DNA of 64,000 nt from NCBI GenBank assembly GCA_035048815.1, contig JAUCBN010000046.1, positions 11,076,999-11,140,998 of the forward strand. Direction: 5' to 3'. Every line of letters starts with the position of its first letter. Position 1 is the first letter of the stretch. This document shows positions 46,689 to 58,243 of this stretch, in pieces. Below the pieces are notes generated by a model. That model saw nothing but the letters and a program-made list of their open reading frames with translations, was not told where the DNA came from and searched no databases. The position numbers were made by a program, and so were the translations under genes. The DNA comes from Abelmoschus esculentus (lineage: Eukaryota; Streptophyta; Magnoliopsida; Malvales; Malvaceae).

Positions 46689-46858
46689 ATGTGATTGTTT
46701 TTCAAAGGTAAGTGTCATGGTTTTTAATTGATTGCATATGTTATTATGCATGAAAAGTTTTGTGCATTGATATGCATGTGATTTGAGCTTTGCTATGTTG
46801 TTAGAATGTAAGACTTGAGCTTTGTGCATTGAGATGCATGTGTAAGCATTGCTATGTG

Positions 46859-48174
46859 TGATAAGTGCTCAACACACTATCACTTTTTACTCCTTTTATG
46901 GGCATTAATCATCGAATATACACCCACTCGGACCAATGCATGTGCTTAATATGATATATTTAGAAGCTATACTCATATAGATAATATTTATAGAAAAAGA
47001 CACTTTTTACTGCATTTTCATATCTGTGCAGGAGAACCAGTGCCGCGGCAGCGACAAGGCCGAGGCAGGACCTGATGCCGAGGCAGCAACAGAAAGACAG
47101 GATGCAAGACTGTAGGCGATGGAAAGATAGAAATCCAAGGAACGTGTCTGGACTCAAAGACCAAGAATCAAAGTTGGCTAGCATGAGGAAAAGCCCAAGG
47201 AAAGACCACGCGGGAAATCCCCTTTAGCCGAATCAAACTTGGAAATATTTTAATTATGTACTTGACTTGTTCCCTACTCCAAGTTGTATTCTACTTAGGA
47301 AAGGTTTGCCCTAGGTCTAGCCTATATAAAGACCTAGCCACCCAATGTATGATACACCGAATACCTAGGGAGAGAGCCGATTTCTATTCTTATTTTCTTC
47401 TTCTCCATTATGTTCTAAACCTTCTTAGGGATTAGGTGAAGGTTGTCGAGTATATGTGAGAGCAGATTGTACTTTGTCTTTGATTCAATGCAATAAAGTT
47501 ATCAAGGTTTGCTTATCCTTTGTTATTCCTTGTTCTCACAATTGAGCTCGGGAGAGGATATTGTGAGTAATCCATTTATCTAAGCTCGGGAGAGTTAGAT
47601 TCACGAAAGGGGTAAGTACGGTGTTTCAATCGCGAAATACTAACTCGGCCTAGGGATAGGTTAAGAGTTTCAGCGGCTAAAAGAAGTGTGAGATTGGTTG
47701 GTGAGTATAATTGGTTCACGCCGGGAGGTATCATCAAGGACTAGTCATCAACAGCACTCTGACTTAGGGATAAGAGAAGTCACTCAAGGACACTTTGCCG
47801 AACTTTGGTAAGGTTTGCCCACGAGCAAGGGATTGCCGCGGTAGACAGTATTGTCGCTGCCAAGGCAGTAAACTGCAGTGCTGCCGAGGTAGTGATGTAC
47901 GATTGTATTGGACAGAGACAAGTTAATCAAATCCACAATACGACGCAACTGGATCCTAGCCCATCTCTCTCTATTATTCCAACTCTTTATTTTTATTTAG
48001 TTATTTTAGTGTAGATAAATCAACTCCAATCACTTGTGTCTTTACTTTTCTATAGAACAAGAAGACATATTAAGTATACCAGTCCCTGTGGAGACGATAA
48101 TCCGATAAAATACTTATCACTTATTACTTTCGATGTGTCCACTTGCACTAAACGCGCACTTTTGACACGCGACA
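46859..48174 (+). repeat. C 5' LTR
   Basis: TGATAAGTGCTCAACACACT to TTGACACGCGACA. TATATAAA at 47333-47340 and AATAAA at 47492-47497 bracket the likely R region. Two hairpins follow: CTCACAAT 47535-47542 with ATTGTGAG 47560-47567, and ATCTAA 47578-47583 with TTAGAT 47595-47600; both loops contain GAGCTCGGGAGAG or GCTCGGGAGAG. Confidence 0.95.
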
Positions 48175-48180
48175 AGTTTT

Positions 48181-48198
48181 TGGTGCCGTTGCCGAGGA
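48181..48198 (+). other. C primer binding site for tRNA-Asp
   Basis: TGGTGCCGTTGCCGAGGA, two changes from the 18-base tRNA-Asp complement, six bases after the LTR. Confidence 0.85.
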
Positions 48199-48275
48199 CT
48201 GGCAACTAAATTTTGTTTTCTTTATTTTCTTGTTTATTTTCAATTTTTTTATTTTACTTTTGTTTTTATTGGTGT

Positions 48276-50818
48276 ATGACCAGGGCCAATCCAACCAACC
48301 CCTTGTACGAGTTAGATCTAGAGATCGAAAGAACAAGGCAACGGTTGAGGAAACAGATACAAGGAGCCATGGCAGATCACCCAGCAGGACAAAACTTACC
48401 TGCCGGCAATGGAGGACTTCCGCCGCCACCTGGGACGCGGCAGCTCACTGTTAGAGACTTCCTGGAGGAGGACTTAAATGGATTAAACCCAGGAGTTGTT
48501 ACACCAGGGATTGAAGCAGCCCACTTTGAACTTAAACCTGTTATGTTCAATATGTTAAATACAATTGGACAATTTGGTGGGTCTGCAACTGAAGACGCAA
48601 GGCAGCACCTCAAGTCCTTCATGGAGATTTGCAACTCTTTCAAAATCCAAGGAGTCCATGAAGATGTCTTGCGATTGAAGCTATTCCCCTATTCACTGAG
48701 GGATAGGGCGAAAGCTTGGTTAAATAGCATTCCAGTAGGATCTATTGGATCTTGGAGTGAACTTTGCCTTGATTTTATTACTCGTTTTAATCCCACAAAT
48801 TTATATGATAGAATTCGTAATGAAATCACTTCTTTTCGATAGGCAGAAGACGAACCAATGTACGAGGCATGGGAAAGCTACAGGGAGCTATTGCACAAGT
48901 GTCCTTTGCATGGATTTCCCCTATGGACACAAGTGGCAATGTTTTACAATGCCACGAATGCCCCGACAAGGATGATGTTAGATGCCTTGGCAAACGGAAC
49001 ACTCCTTGATAAAGCACCTGTGGAAGCTATTGAAATATTGAATAAACTCGCAAAGAATGACTTTCAGTTTCCTACATCTAGGCAAGGAGGAGTAAGACGC
49101 CAAGCCACGGTAAATGAATTAGACACATCAAGTTCAGTGGCAGCACAATTGGCCTCTCTTACCAAGATGGTGCAAAACCTACAGTTATAGCAAAATACCC
49201 GTGAGGTAAAGGTAATTGATTCCTACTGTGACTTATGCGGAGGTAACCACAGTTCCTCTGATTGCATGAATCAAGAAACCGGTATGTATGTTGGGAACTA
49301 CAACCGCAACAATGTGATGTCCAACACATACAACCCCTCATGGAAAAGGCATCCAAACCTATCATGGAGCAAATCTAACAATGCCTTAAACCTAATCACC
49401 CAACCTTCGGGATTTCAGCAACCGATGCCGCAGCAGCAAGCCCAGCAGTCACTGCCGCCGCCGCAGATGCAGCAGCAACCGGTAAGTTCATTAGAGAACA
49501 CGCTAAAGGCCTTCATGATGAAAACTGAGTCATATATGGCAGAGAATAGTAATTTCATCAAGAGGAAAGATGCCTTCATGAATAGAACTGAGATGAGGTT
49601 GCCAAATCAAGAAGCGACCATAAAAACGCTGGAAACTCAGGTTGGGCAGTTTGCTCAAAACATTAACACTAGACCACAGGGAGGACTACCTAGCAATACT
49701 GAAGTTGCTAAGGTAATGGGCCATGAACAGTGTAAAGCAATCACTACTAGGAGTGGTCTACAGCTGAAGGAAAAGATCCCAGAGAGCCAAATCCAATCAG
49801 CGGATCGAGCAAGATAAGAGGCTGAGCAAACTGAAGCTGATAACACTGCCCTGGCAGAAAGCACTGCAGCTCCTGAGCAGCCTGCTGAGGCAGCAACAAC
49901 TCCAGTGGTGCCAGGTATCAAATTTCAAACTAAAGAAACCCTGGATGAGATGAGACCACCACCACCTTTCCCACAAAGGTTGAAAAAGCAAAAACAGGAC
50001 CAGCAATTCAAGAAGTTCCTCGACATCTTGAAGCAAGTCCACATAACATACTTTTCGTTGAAGCTATTGAGCAAATGCCTAACTATGCCAAGTTCCTAAA
50101 GGACATGGTGTCAAGGAGGAAACGAATAGGTGAGTTTGAGACAGTGGCTGCTACCGAGGGATGCATGGCAATGCTACATAACCGCATGCCACCAAAGTTA
50201 AAAGATCTTGGTTGCTTTATCATACCTTGTGTGATAGGTAAGAGTTATGAAGGTAAGACCCTATGCGACCTTGGAGCAAGCATAAATATCATGCCCAAAT
50301 CAGTCTTTCAAAAGCTTGGAATTGGAAGGGCGAAACCTACAACCGTTATGCTCCAACTAGCGGATTGATCCTATGTGCAACCTGATGGCAAAATCGAGGA
50401 CATACTGGTAAGAGTAGATAAGTTTATTTTTCCAGCTGACTTTCTTGTCCTTGATTGTGAAGCAGATGACAACGCACCGATCATCCTTGGGAGACCTTTC
50501 CTTGCAACTGGACTTACCCTAATTGACGTGGAAAAAGGAGAGTTGACAATGCGGGTCAATGACCAACAAGTCAAACTCAACGCCTTCCACAACTTAAAAA
50601 AATATGATGATCCAGAGGAGTGCAAGGCCATCCACACAGTAGACACTAAAATATCCTGCCTGGGCAATCTTCTCGGTAGGATATTCGACAAAAAGATTAA
50701 GCCCAATGTGGATGAACATACAGCAAAACATAGTGGCCGACAACCGATTCACAATTTGGGCCGAAGGGAGAGAATAATCTTGGGAGATGCATTTGCATGC
50801 TCTCCACCAGTAACATGA
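48276..50818 (+). pseudogene. C gag-protease ORF with four stops and one frameshift
   Basis: ATG at 48276 (MTRANPTNPL) is chosen because all copies begin there; the frame is open further upstream. Domains: N-terminal arm; FELKPVMFNMLNTIGQFGG near residues 90-110; capsid-like block with YEAWESYREL; zinc knuckle CDLCGGNHSSSDC (CX2CX3HX4C, intact) near 49228; Gln/Pro linker; protease with CDLGASINIMP near 50270 and the end CSPPVT. Stops: TAG 48840-48842, TAG 49188-49190, TAA 49815-49817, TGA 50366-50368; one base lost near 50054 shifts the frame. The length is one base short of the 2544 in E, consistent with that single deletion. Confidence 0.92.
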
Positions 50819-51147
50819 TCTCCTCCCTTTTTTCTTTATTAATATATTAGGATTAGTCAGTTTATTTTTATTTTCTCGAATTTATTTTCGCATTAAGTAT
50901 TGTTCTTTTGTGTGTTTTAATTAGGAATAATAAGCAAGAATAAAGGAGAAATAGTTCACAACAGGAATTCTACCGAGGCAATAAAACAGTGTCAGGGCCG
51001 CAGCAATCCCAATGGGCAGAACAATGTAATGGCTAGTCTGCCGAGATTCCTGCCGCGGCAGAAAAGGAAACGGCAGAAAAGGAAACGGTAGAAAAAGGAA
51101 ACGGTTACAAAACGGCTAGTGGCTTCAACGGTCACAAGGCCGAGGCC

Positions 51148-51155
51148 TATATAAG
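51148..51155 (+). promoter_or_regulatory. C TATA box before the second ORF
   Basis: TATATAAG, 163 bases before ATG 51311, in the context GAGGCCTATATAAGAAACTC. It resembles the LTR promoter (TCTAGCCTATATAAAGACCT). It suggests a separate transcript for the second ORF. Confidence 0.6.
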
Positions 51156-51310
51156 AAACTCCTTTCTCTTGAACTATTCACTCTTGCTTTCTTGTTTTCT
51201 TTAGTATTCTTAACAATCTCTCTCACATTACTCTCAACCTACTCATAATCTCCGTGAAGTTTCAGATTCTTTTCAAGAAAAACTCCAAGAAATCACATCT
51301 TTCAATCTTG

Positions 51311-52846
51311 ATGGCAACATACAAGCGATTCGCCCCCGCCAACGTTGAAGATCGTTTCAACCGATCTTTCATCGCTCGACAACTGTGGGAAGAGCAAGGT
51401 TTCCAGCATGCGGACGAAGAAAATTACGGCATAGAGCACTACCTCTTCGACAGAATTAAGTACCAAAACTGGGAAATTTTCTGTCGCCAACTTGCCCAGG
51501 CGAATGCTACGATCGTGCGGGAGTTCTATGCGCACGGGCCCAACAAAGACTCCCTCTTTGTTCACTGCCGCGGCAGGCCGGTCCAGCTCGAAGCCGAGAC
51601 AATCAGCAATTTCTATGGCCTCACTCCTGACAGTGACATTCACGCCGAATTCATGGAAGACGTCACTGCTAAGGACTATGAGCTCATCAAAGATGATCTT
51701 TGTTACGCGAACACCCCATGGGAAACCGGTACCCATAGAGGATCCGTAACAAGACAAAGCCTTAAGCCCGAGGCCAAGATGTGGAATATCTTTGTCAAGC
51801 GATGGCTCATCCCCACGTCACACAATAGCACGGTGGATCGCAAAAGATTGGTGCTTATCCAATCCATCATCAACAAGAGGACCATCAATGTTGGAGAGAT
51901 CATCCTTCAGGAAATTCACGAGTGCGGTAAGAAAGATAGGGGATCATTGTATTTCCCTTATTTGATCACGGGTTTATGTGTTGCCGCAGGTGTGCCCATC
52001 GAAGAGACGGACGAATACACGCCCCCACGACGAGGATGGACCAGGGACTTCTGTCACAAAGTCATGCAAATCATGCAAGCAGAGCTTGTCCAAGCAACGC
52101 CGCAGCAGTTCACTGTCGATACTACTGTCGGGGCCCAGTACACGGCAGACATGCCTGGTACTGCCCACACCTCTGCCGCAGCAGACCCATACCAGGAGAT
52201 CTTGCAACGGATGGCAACAATGGATCTCCGACAACAAAGGTACATGGAGTACCAAAGGGATTTCAATGTCACCTTAGCCCAGATGATGTTGCACGCCTTC
52301 CCAGACCATGGAGCACAATTTCCGGAGTTTTTTAACAACATGTTCGTCACAGCCGCCCCTTACACCGAGACTACACCAGCACTAGGGGGACCAAGGTCGT
52401 TCTTCCATGCAGCCCCTCAGCCCCAATACCAGGCTGTCGGCCCCTCTAGGGCAGCGGATTATGCCGCGGCCTCGTCTGTCAACAGAAGGCCATCCAAGCG
52501 AAGGGTCGTTTTCAGCATCCCACCCTGATCACCAATTATCATGGGCAGTCTATCAGCCGAGATAGATGCCTATGTGCACCAAAGCTCCACTGCCGCCGGA
52601 CCAAGTACACACCACACCGGGGGAGCAACAGCAATGGGAGGAGGAACGAACGTAATGCTAACCGAAGAGATGGCTGATGTAGAAGAAGGAGAAGAGGTAG
52701 AGGCCCCAATGCAACGGACACCGCCCACACGAGTCCAACCGCCCCGGCAAGCAAAAACGCAACCATCGCCTTCACCAAGGACAAAGCATTCGGCAGCAAG
52801 GCCGAGGAGGAAAATTGTTTCAAGCAGCTCTTCGGAGTCGCTTTAA
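51311..52846 (+). pseudogene. C second ORF (envelope-position protein), one nonsense codon
   Basis: 512 codons from ATG 51311 (MATYKRFAPANVEDRF) to TAA at 52844-52846, broken only by TGA at 52526-52528. An in-frame ATG at 51254 exists but is not shared. Conserved part about residues 1-280: RFNRSFIARQLWEEQGF, YGIEHYLFDRIKY, FYGLTPDSDIHAEF, RGSVTRQSLKPEAK, TINVGEIIL, RRGWTRDFCHKVMQ. Then a Gln/Met-rich segment, a Pro/Ser region, a basic patch (RRPSKRR), an acidic patch (EEGEEVEAP) and a basic Ser-rich end. No signal peptide or membrane span is apparent. The family, which I believe is Pfam's putative plant transposon protein, has no known function; its maintenance across copies suggests a use to the element. 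Confidence 0.88.
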
Positions 52847-53320
52847 AATCTTTGTCCTTAATTCAATATTACTTGCTTTTGTTGTCTTTATTTGTTGTTT
52901 CATATTTTGTTTTGCCGTGTATTTCTTCAAATATAAAGCATTGAGGACAATGCTTGATTTGAGTTTGGGGGTGCATATTCACTGCCAAGGCAGCAATCTA
53001 CTGTCGCGGCCTTGCCAAAAAGGGAGTATACCAGTGAATTTTTTTTTAATTTTTCATGCTCCCCGCCTTACTTGAATTAACTGCCTACACTTTTGCACTG
53101 TTTATCATCAGTATTGCCTTAGTTTATTCTTTAAGGCTATAGAAATTTTTCTCCTTACCATGATTAGGGCCTGTTAAGAAGGTTTAACCTTAGGATACTT
53201 AAGGGAGAAAACTTAGAAACTTACTATAGGAAGAACTTTAAACACTTTTTGGACTTGTTGGATTATAGGAGTTCTTTTAATGAACTTAGGTGATAAAGAC
53301 TTAGATTTTTGGAAAAGTAA

Positions 53321-53474
53321 CTAGATGTGCCTACCACCGGCTCTAGAAAATCTCTTCTTCATGCTAGAGGTGCCCGAAATTGGCTCTAGTATGTTTTAAG
53401 AAGTATTAAAAAGAAAGAAGGAATTTAGTGAAAAGACAAAACACAAGTCTTTGAGGTGCCCAAAATTGGCTCAA
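53321..53474 (+). other. C three tandem hairpins with a shared loop
   Basis: CTAGA 53321 with TCTAG near 53342 (one arm base changed from the A1 version); CTAGAG 53364-53369 with CTCTAG 53384-53389, loop GTGCCCGAAATTGG; TTGAG 53451-53455 with CTCAA 53470-53474, loop GTGCCCAAAATTGG. Confidence 0.75.
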
Positions 53475-53753
53475 GATTTGGTGTTTGAAAAGAAGAGAAA
53501 CACTTAACCAAATTCTATTTGTCTTGAACTTAGAGTTTGTCTAAGAAAGCCTTTAATCAACTTGTCCATAAAAACGCACACACTCACAATTCTTATAGTT
53601 TGTTTCTAGGAAAACCCTTGGGCAACCCGAATGGTTAAGGCTTAAGAATAGGCCTAGTTATGGTGGGGAGAATAGATGGACATGTAAGAACAAGAGAGAG
53701 TAGAGTTCGGCAAATTGATGGTTTGCATTGCTTGAGGACAAGCAATAGTTCGA

Positions 53754-53764
53754 GTTTGGGGGAG
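53754..53764 (+). other. C polypurine tract at the 3' LTR
   Basis: GTTTGGGGGAG abuts TGATAAG. A second copy, GAGTTTGGGGGTG at 52961-52973, is about 790 bases upstream. Confidence 0.8.
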
Positions 53765-55082
53765 TGATAAGTGCTCAACACACTATCACTTTTTACTCCT
53801 TTTATGGGCATTAATCACCGAATATACACCCACTCGGACCAATGCATGTGCTTAATGTGATATATTTAGAAGCTATACTCATATAGATAATATTTACAGA
53901 AAAAGGCACGTTTTACTGCATTTTCATATCTGTGCAGGAGAACCAGTGCCGCGGCAGCGACAAGGCCGAGGTAGTACCTGATGCCGAGGCAGCAGCAGAA
54001 AGACAGGAAGCAAGACTGTAGGCGATGGAAAGATAAAAATCCAAGGAACGTGTCTGGACTCAAAGCCCATGAATTAGAGCTGGCTAGCATGAGGAAAAGC
54101 CCAAGGAAAGACCACACGGGAAAGCCCCCTTAGCCGAATCAAACTTGGAAATATTTTAATTATGTACTTGACTTGTTCCCTACTCCAAGTTGTATTCTAC
54201 TTAAGAAAGGTTTGCCTTAGGTCTAGCCTATATAAAGACCTAGCCACCCAATGTATGATACACGGAATACCTAGGGAGAGAGCCGATTTCTATTCTTATT
54301 TTCTTCTTCCCCATTATGTTCTAAACCTTCTTAGGGATTAGGTGAAGGTTGTCGAGTATATGTGAGAGCAGATTGTACTTTGTCTTTGATTCAATGCAAT
54401 AAAGTTATCAAGGTTTGCTTATCCTTTGTTATTCCTTGTTCTCACAATTGAGCTCGGGAGAGGATATTGTGAGTAATCCATTTATCTAAGCTCGGGAGAG
54501 TTAGATTCACGAAAGGGGTAAGTACGGTGTTTCAATCGCGAAATACTAACTTGGCCTAGGGATAGGTTAAGAGTTTCAGCGGCTAAAAGAAGTGTGAGAT
54601 TCGTTGGTGAGTATAATTGGTTCACGCCGGGACGTATCATCAAGGACTAGTCATCAATAGCACTCTGACTTAGGGATAAGAGAAGTCACTCAAGGACACT
54701 TTGCTGAACTTTGGTAAGGTCTGCCCACGAGCAAGGGATTGCCGCGGCAGACAGTATTGTCGCTGCCAAGGCAGTAAACTGCAGTGCTTCTGAGGCAGTG
54801 ATATATGAATGCATTGGACAGAGACAAGTCAATCAAATCCACAATACGACGCAACTGGATCCTAGCCCATCTCTATCTAATATTCCAACTCTTTATTTTT
54901 ATTTAGTTATTTTAGTTTAGATAAATCAACTTCAATCACTTGTGTCTTTACTTTTCTACAGAACAAGAAGACAAAGAAGACATATTGAGTATACCAGTCC
55001 CTTTGGAGACGATAATCCGATAAAATACTTATTACTTTCGATGTGTCCACTTGCACTAAACGCGCACTTTTGACACGCGACA
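53765..55082 (+). repeat. C 3' LTR
   Basis: It has the same ends as the 5' LTR; 1318 against 1316 bases. By eye about fifteen differences fall in the first 420 bases and fewer later, so this is not a very recent insertion. TATATAAA at 54229-54236. Confidence 0.95.
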
Positions 55083-56120
55083 ATGTGAGTAGCATGTATG
55101 ACTTGTGTTTTAGCTTATAAAGCATGTGATTTCAAAAAATAATTACTAAATTTTAATGAGGGCATTGTTAGCCATGGTTTGATGACACTTACTAAGTTTT
55201 AAAAGTGGCGTTGTTAGCCATGTTTGTTTTGTTTTATAAAGAGCATGACATATTTTTAAATTGATGAAATCAGTTTAATATGGGATGTATTGCAATGTGT
55301 TTTTATACTTGTTTTTATGCATTCACTAAGTTTATGCTTACCCTCTCATTTACCTTGCAATGCAGAGTATTTTATGTGTAGGTAGCAGAGGGAAGTAAGG
55401 ATCCAAGTAACCGCCAATTGAAAGCTCAAGTATGTCTTTATAATATTAGTTTTAGTGATAGAGCAATGGGGATGAGATATAATTTTGAGAATGATGTTTG
55501 TGCTAATTATACTTTCAATTGCTAGATTGATTATCCATGTTGATGTTAGCTTATAACTTGAATTTAAATTGTCAATTGGTATTCCATTAATTATAATAAA
55601 ATTTATATTGAAGTTTGATTCTTGATACCACTATGTGTGAATTTGAGTGTTGTGGATAATGAAACATGCTCTTACGAGTTAGACATATTGTTGCTAACTA
55701 GGTTGAGCTACATCTAGTTAATATGCCATGATATGTGCTTAAAGTGTTTTTAGGTGAATTTGTATATAGAGAATGTCTTGAAATATTTGGAGGATTGAAA
55801 TTTGATATGCAAGCATTTAATGAACCTAATTAAAGATTGGTAACACTAATTTCATGATTAGTCTCTATATTTATGGTAAGTTGCATTTTAGTCCTTGAAG
55901 CATGTTTGAACATTTTAGGACTCGTTCCTTATCTATTTCCCCTGTAAATGAATTTAATCTATGCATGAACATGTAGGATCAAAATAAAGCATCTAGATAA
56001 GATTAGAAGAAAAATTTTTAGGGTCTTTTATCAGGGTGAGTCTCCAGATTAGCCTCGGTATTCTTGTGTAGCTCGTTCGAGTCGAGTTTTGTCTACATCA
56101 GGTCGAGGGGTTACATTTTT

Positions 56121-56134
56121 TGGTATCAGAGCTT
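56121..56134 (+). other. N primer binding site for initiator tRNA-Met
   Basis: TGGTATCAGAGCTT, five bases after the LTR end TTACA. This primer is usual for chromoviruses such as Tekay/Del. Confidence 0.75.
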
Positions 56135-58243
56135 AGGTTTACGAAACTTTTGGGATGTTTTGTTTTGATTGTTATTTCATGATATTGATTTATGCTTTAA
56201 GTATTGTCTATGCACGGTGAGTGTTTGAAAATATTATGTTATTGTGTGTGATGCACGATGTTGGCTATATGTGATTGCTTTATGTTGTGACATAGTAGTT
56301 AGGACTTGTTTGAAAATCACGTTGTTTGCAAGAATGATTGAATCTTGTTACATTGTTATGACATTAGTTATATGGAGATTTTTTGACCATGTTTTAAGGT
56401 TGTCTTGCATATGAAATTTATACAGAATAAAGGAAATATGATTAGATTTTAAATGTTGCATGCATTGTTGTAAGATCGTTTGAAAAGATTTATGAGTTAA
56501 ACATTCCATTAGATTTATAGTTTTGATATGCCATGTAGCATAGGAAACTAGATTGAATTTGCATTGGTTAATGCATGAGACTTTAAGGTGATTTTATATG
56601 ATGCTTAATGCATGTTGTAGAAAAGACACTTATTATATGGTTATATATGTTAATCATTGTTGATGATTGTGCTATGTGATTATTGAGTATATATTGTTGG
56701 GCTTATTTTGGGTACCCATTGCTCTAAATACTACTAGAAAATTGTTTTATATTGTACTTGAGCTACTTGGAATTTGCTTCGCGCTGGCCTCACAAATTTT
56801 GCAAAATGTTTTGCATGTTAAAATTATTTTTCTATTTTATTGTGCTTGATATGGACCAAAAAAAGACTAAAACTTTGTAATGGAGGAGTTGTGGAGATCA
56901 AAAAGTGTAGATAAATTTTTGTTGTCGTGTTGTGATATTCTATCTTTAGTCGATTGAGTCCTCGATCGTATTTGAGTTTAAAGTGGTTTTTAATCAATTT
57001 AGTTTAAGAATCTATTGTGCTAGTCAGTAGTAGGTGACTAAATCATTGAGAGTGCCTTTAGGAGTTTCAAAATGATTCGTGTTCAAGTTGAAAATCGAAC
57101 ATGTTGGAAATGTTTGGGTTATAATATGTTTGTGTACTCTTGAGTGCTAAGTTTAGATGGTTCTGAACGTTGAAGAGGTAGAAAGTTGAAGTTTCTGGTG
57201 GTGAGGATGTTTTTGAGTATGGACAATAATCATGCATAGTATAAGAGCACTTATATGCATATACATTAGGCATCTTAGGACATGCATGCATTCTTGAGCA
57301 TAAAATTAGATTGCATTTACATGCATTTGCATAGGCATCTAGGGTGACATATAAGACTCATGTATACATTGTCCATATCTGCAAATGTTTACCTCTTGAA
57401 AATGGGAGTTGTGTTGTGGTTAGTCCTTTTAGGAAGAAAGTATGGGATTATAAAGGTGCTTAGAAGATACTCTTTCTGGTACTAAGCCTATTGTGCAGTA
57501 GGTCGAGTTATCTTTCTAGTTGAAAAGTAATTCTTGATAAGGATTGCTTAGCTGGGTTTGGAGTGATGGATGGTTGAACCCAAGATGAGTGCCTTGAGTT
57601 TGATTTCAGTTGGGTTTGGTTGTTAGTGAAGCGGAAGGCTAAGTTTCGCAAGGTTTCTTCAACGATAGTTAGGTTTATGTAAAAGGTATTGTGTTATCAT
57701 TATGTTTGGTAGAATTATGACTTGGTATCCTCTTTTTGGTATGGTTTATGGAGTGGTTAGGTTTGGGAAGTACTTGTTGGGTTTTTGGAAAGGAAAAAAA
57801 ATATATTGGAAAAAGAGTTGATGTGTGGAAGGATACATAACGGACTGGTGTTGACCTTGGGAGGTTTTGGTCGTGTCGTTTGGCTGTTGTGTTCTTAAGA
57901 GAGTTGTGCCAGGTTTACCTTAGGTATGGTCAAGTTGTTTTGGAGTTATTGGATGTAATCCTTGGATACCTCTGTATGGAGGAATTCCGTGATGAGGAAT
58001 GTTGGACAGTTTATAATCTTTACTAGTCAAACGGTCTTTTGATCTTGCCTTATCCTCGGGAAGTGTTGTGAATGTTGGGTTTGAGGAGTTTTTGTTTATG
58101 ATTAATTTTTCTCCTGTGTTGTTTTTTCTTAACGTTAAGAATGATGTTAAGGTGAGTGGACGGAGGTGTAGCATTAAGCTTGGATAGGTTAGAGAGGCAC
58201 AAGTTTGAGTTTGGAATAATCTAAGTGAGATAAGAGCTGGTTG
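56135..58243. other. Decayed internal DNA after LTR N, nothing recognised
   Basis: AT-rich, with stops in all frames. No gag, protease, reverse transcriptase or chromodomain motif is visible. It may be leader plus the far 3' part of a deleted chromovirus, since another LTR start follows at 58244. Confidence 0.4.

Larger units (their letters stand above)
46859..55082 (+). mobile_element. C: complete Athila-like non-autonomous element, target duplication ATGTG
   Basis: ATGTG at 46854-46858 and 55083-55087 flanks an 8224-base unit. Order: 5' LTR 46859-48174, primer site 48181-48198, gag-protease 48276-50818, spacer with TATA 50819-51310, second ORF 51311-52846, 3' untranslated region with two polypurine tracts and three hairpins, 3' LTR 53765-55082. 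This is the best preserved copy and the reference for the others. Reverse transcriptase, RNase H and integrase are absent, so transposition would need enzymes from a relative. Confidence 0.95.
45491..56115 (+). repeat. N: chromovirus-like 5' LTR, split by element C
   Basis: The pieces are about 45491-46858 and 55088-56115. The right end GGGGTTACA is followed by a tRNA-iMet primer site, so it is a 5' LTR. It shares blocks with LTR L. A clear TG start is not visible at the left, where it abuts the integrase relic, so the left boundary is approximate or truncated. Confidence 0.55.

Noticed and set aside
47805..48014. Short ORFs inside Athila-like LTRs (also at 34096, 40293, 54711 and others)
   Set aside because: They translate the same LTR stretch in every copy, start and stop differ between copies, and no domain is visible. 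They are chance frames in repeats.
51492..52335. Overlapping and antisense ORFs across the second ORF of C and its sister copies
   Set aside because: They are shadows of the GC-richer true frame, which alone keeps the conserved motifs.
56135..58243. A chromovirus gag-pol after LTR N
   Set aside because: I looked for zinc-knuckle, protease, reverse transcriptase and chromodomain motifs in this stretch and saw none.
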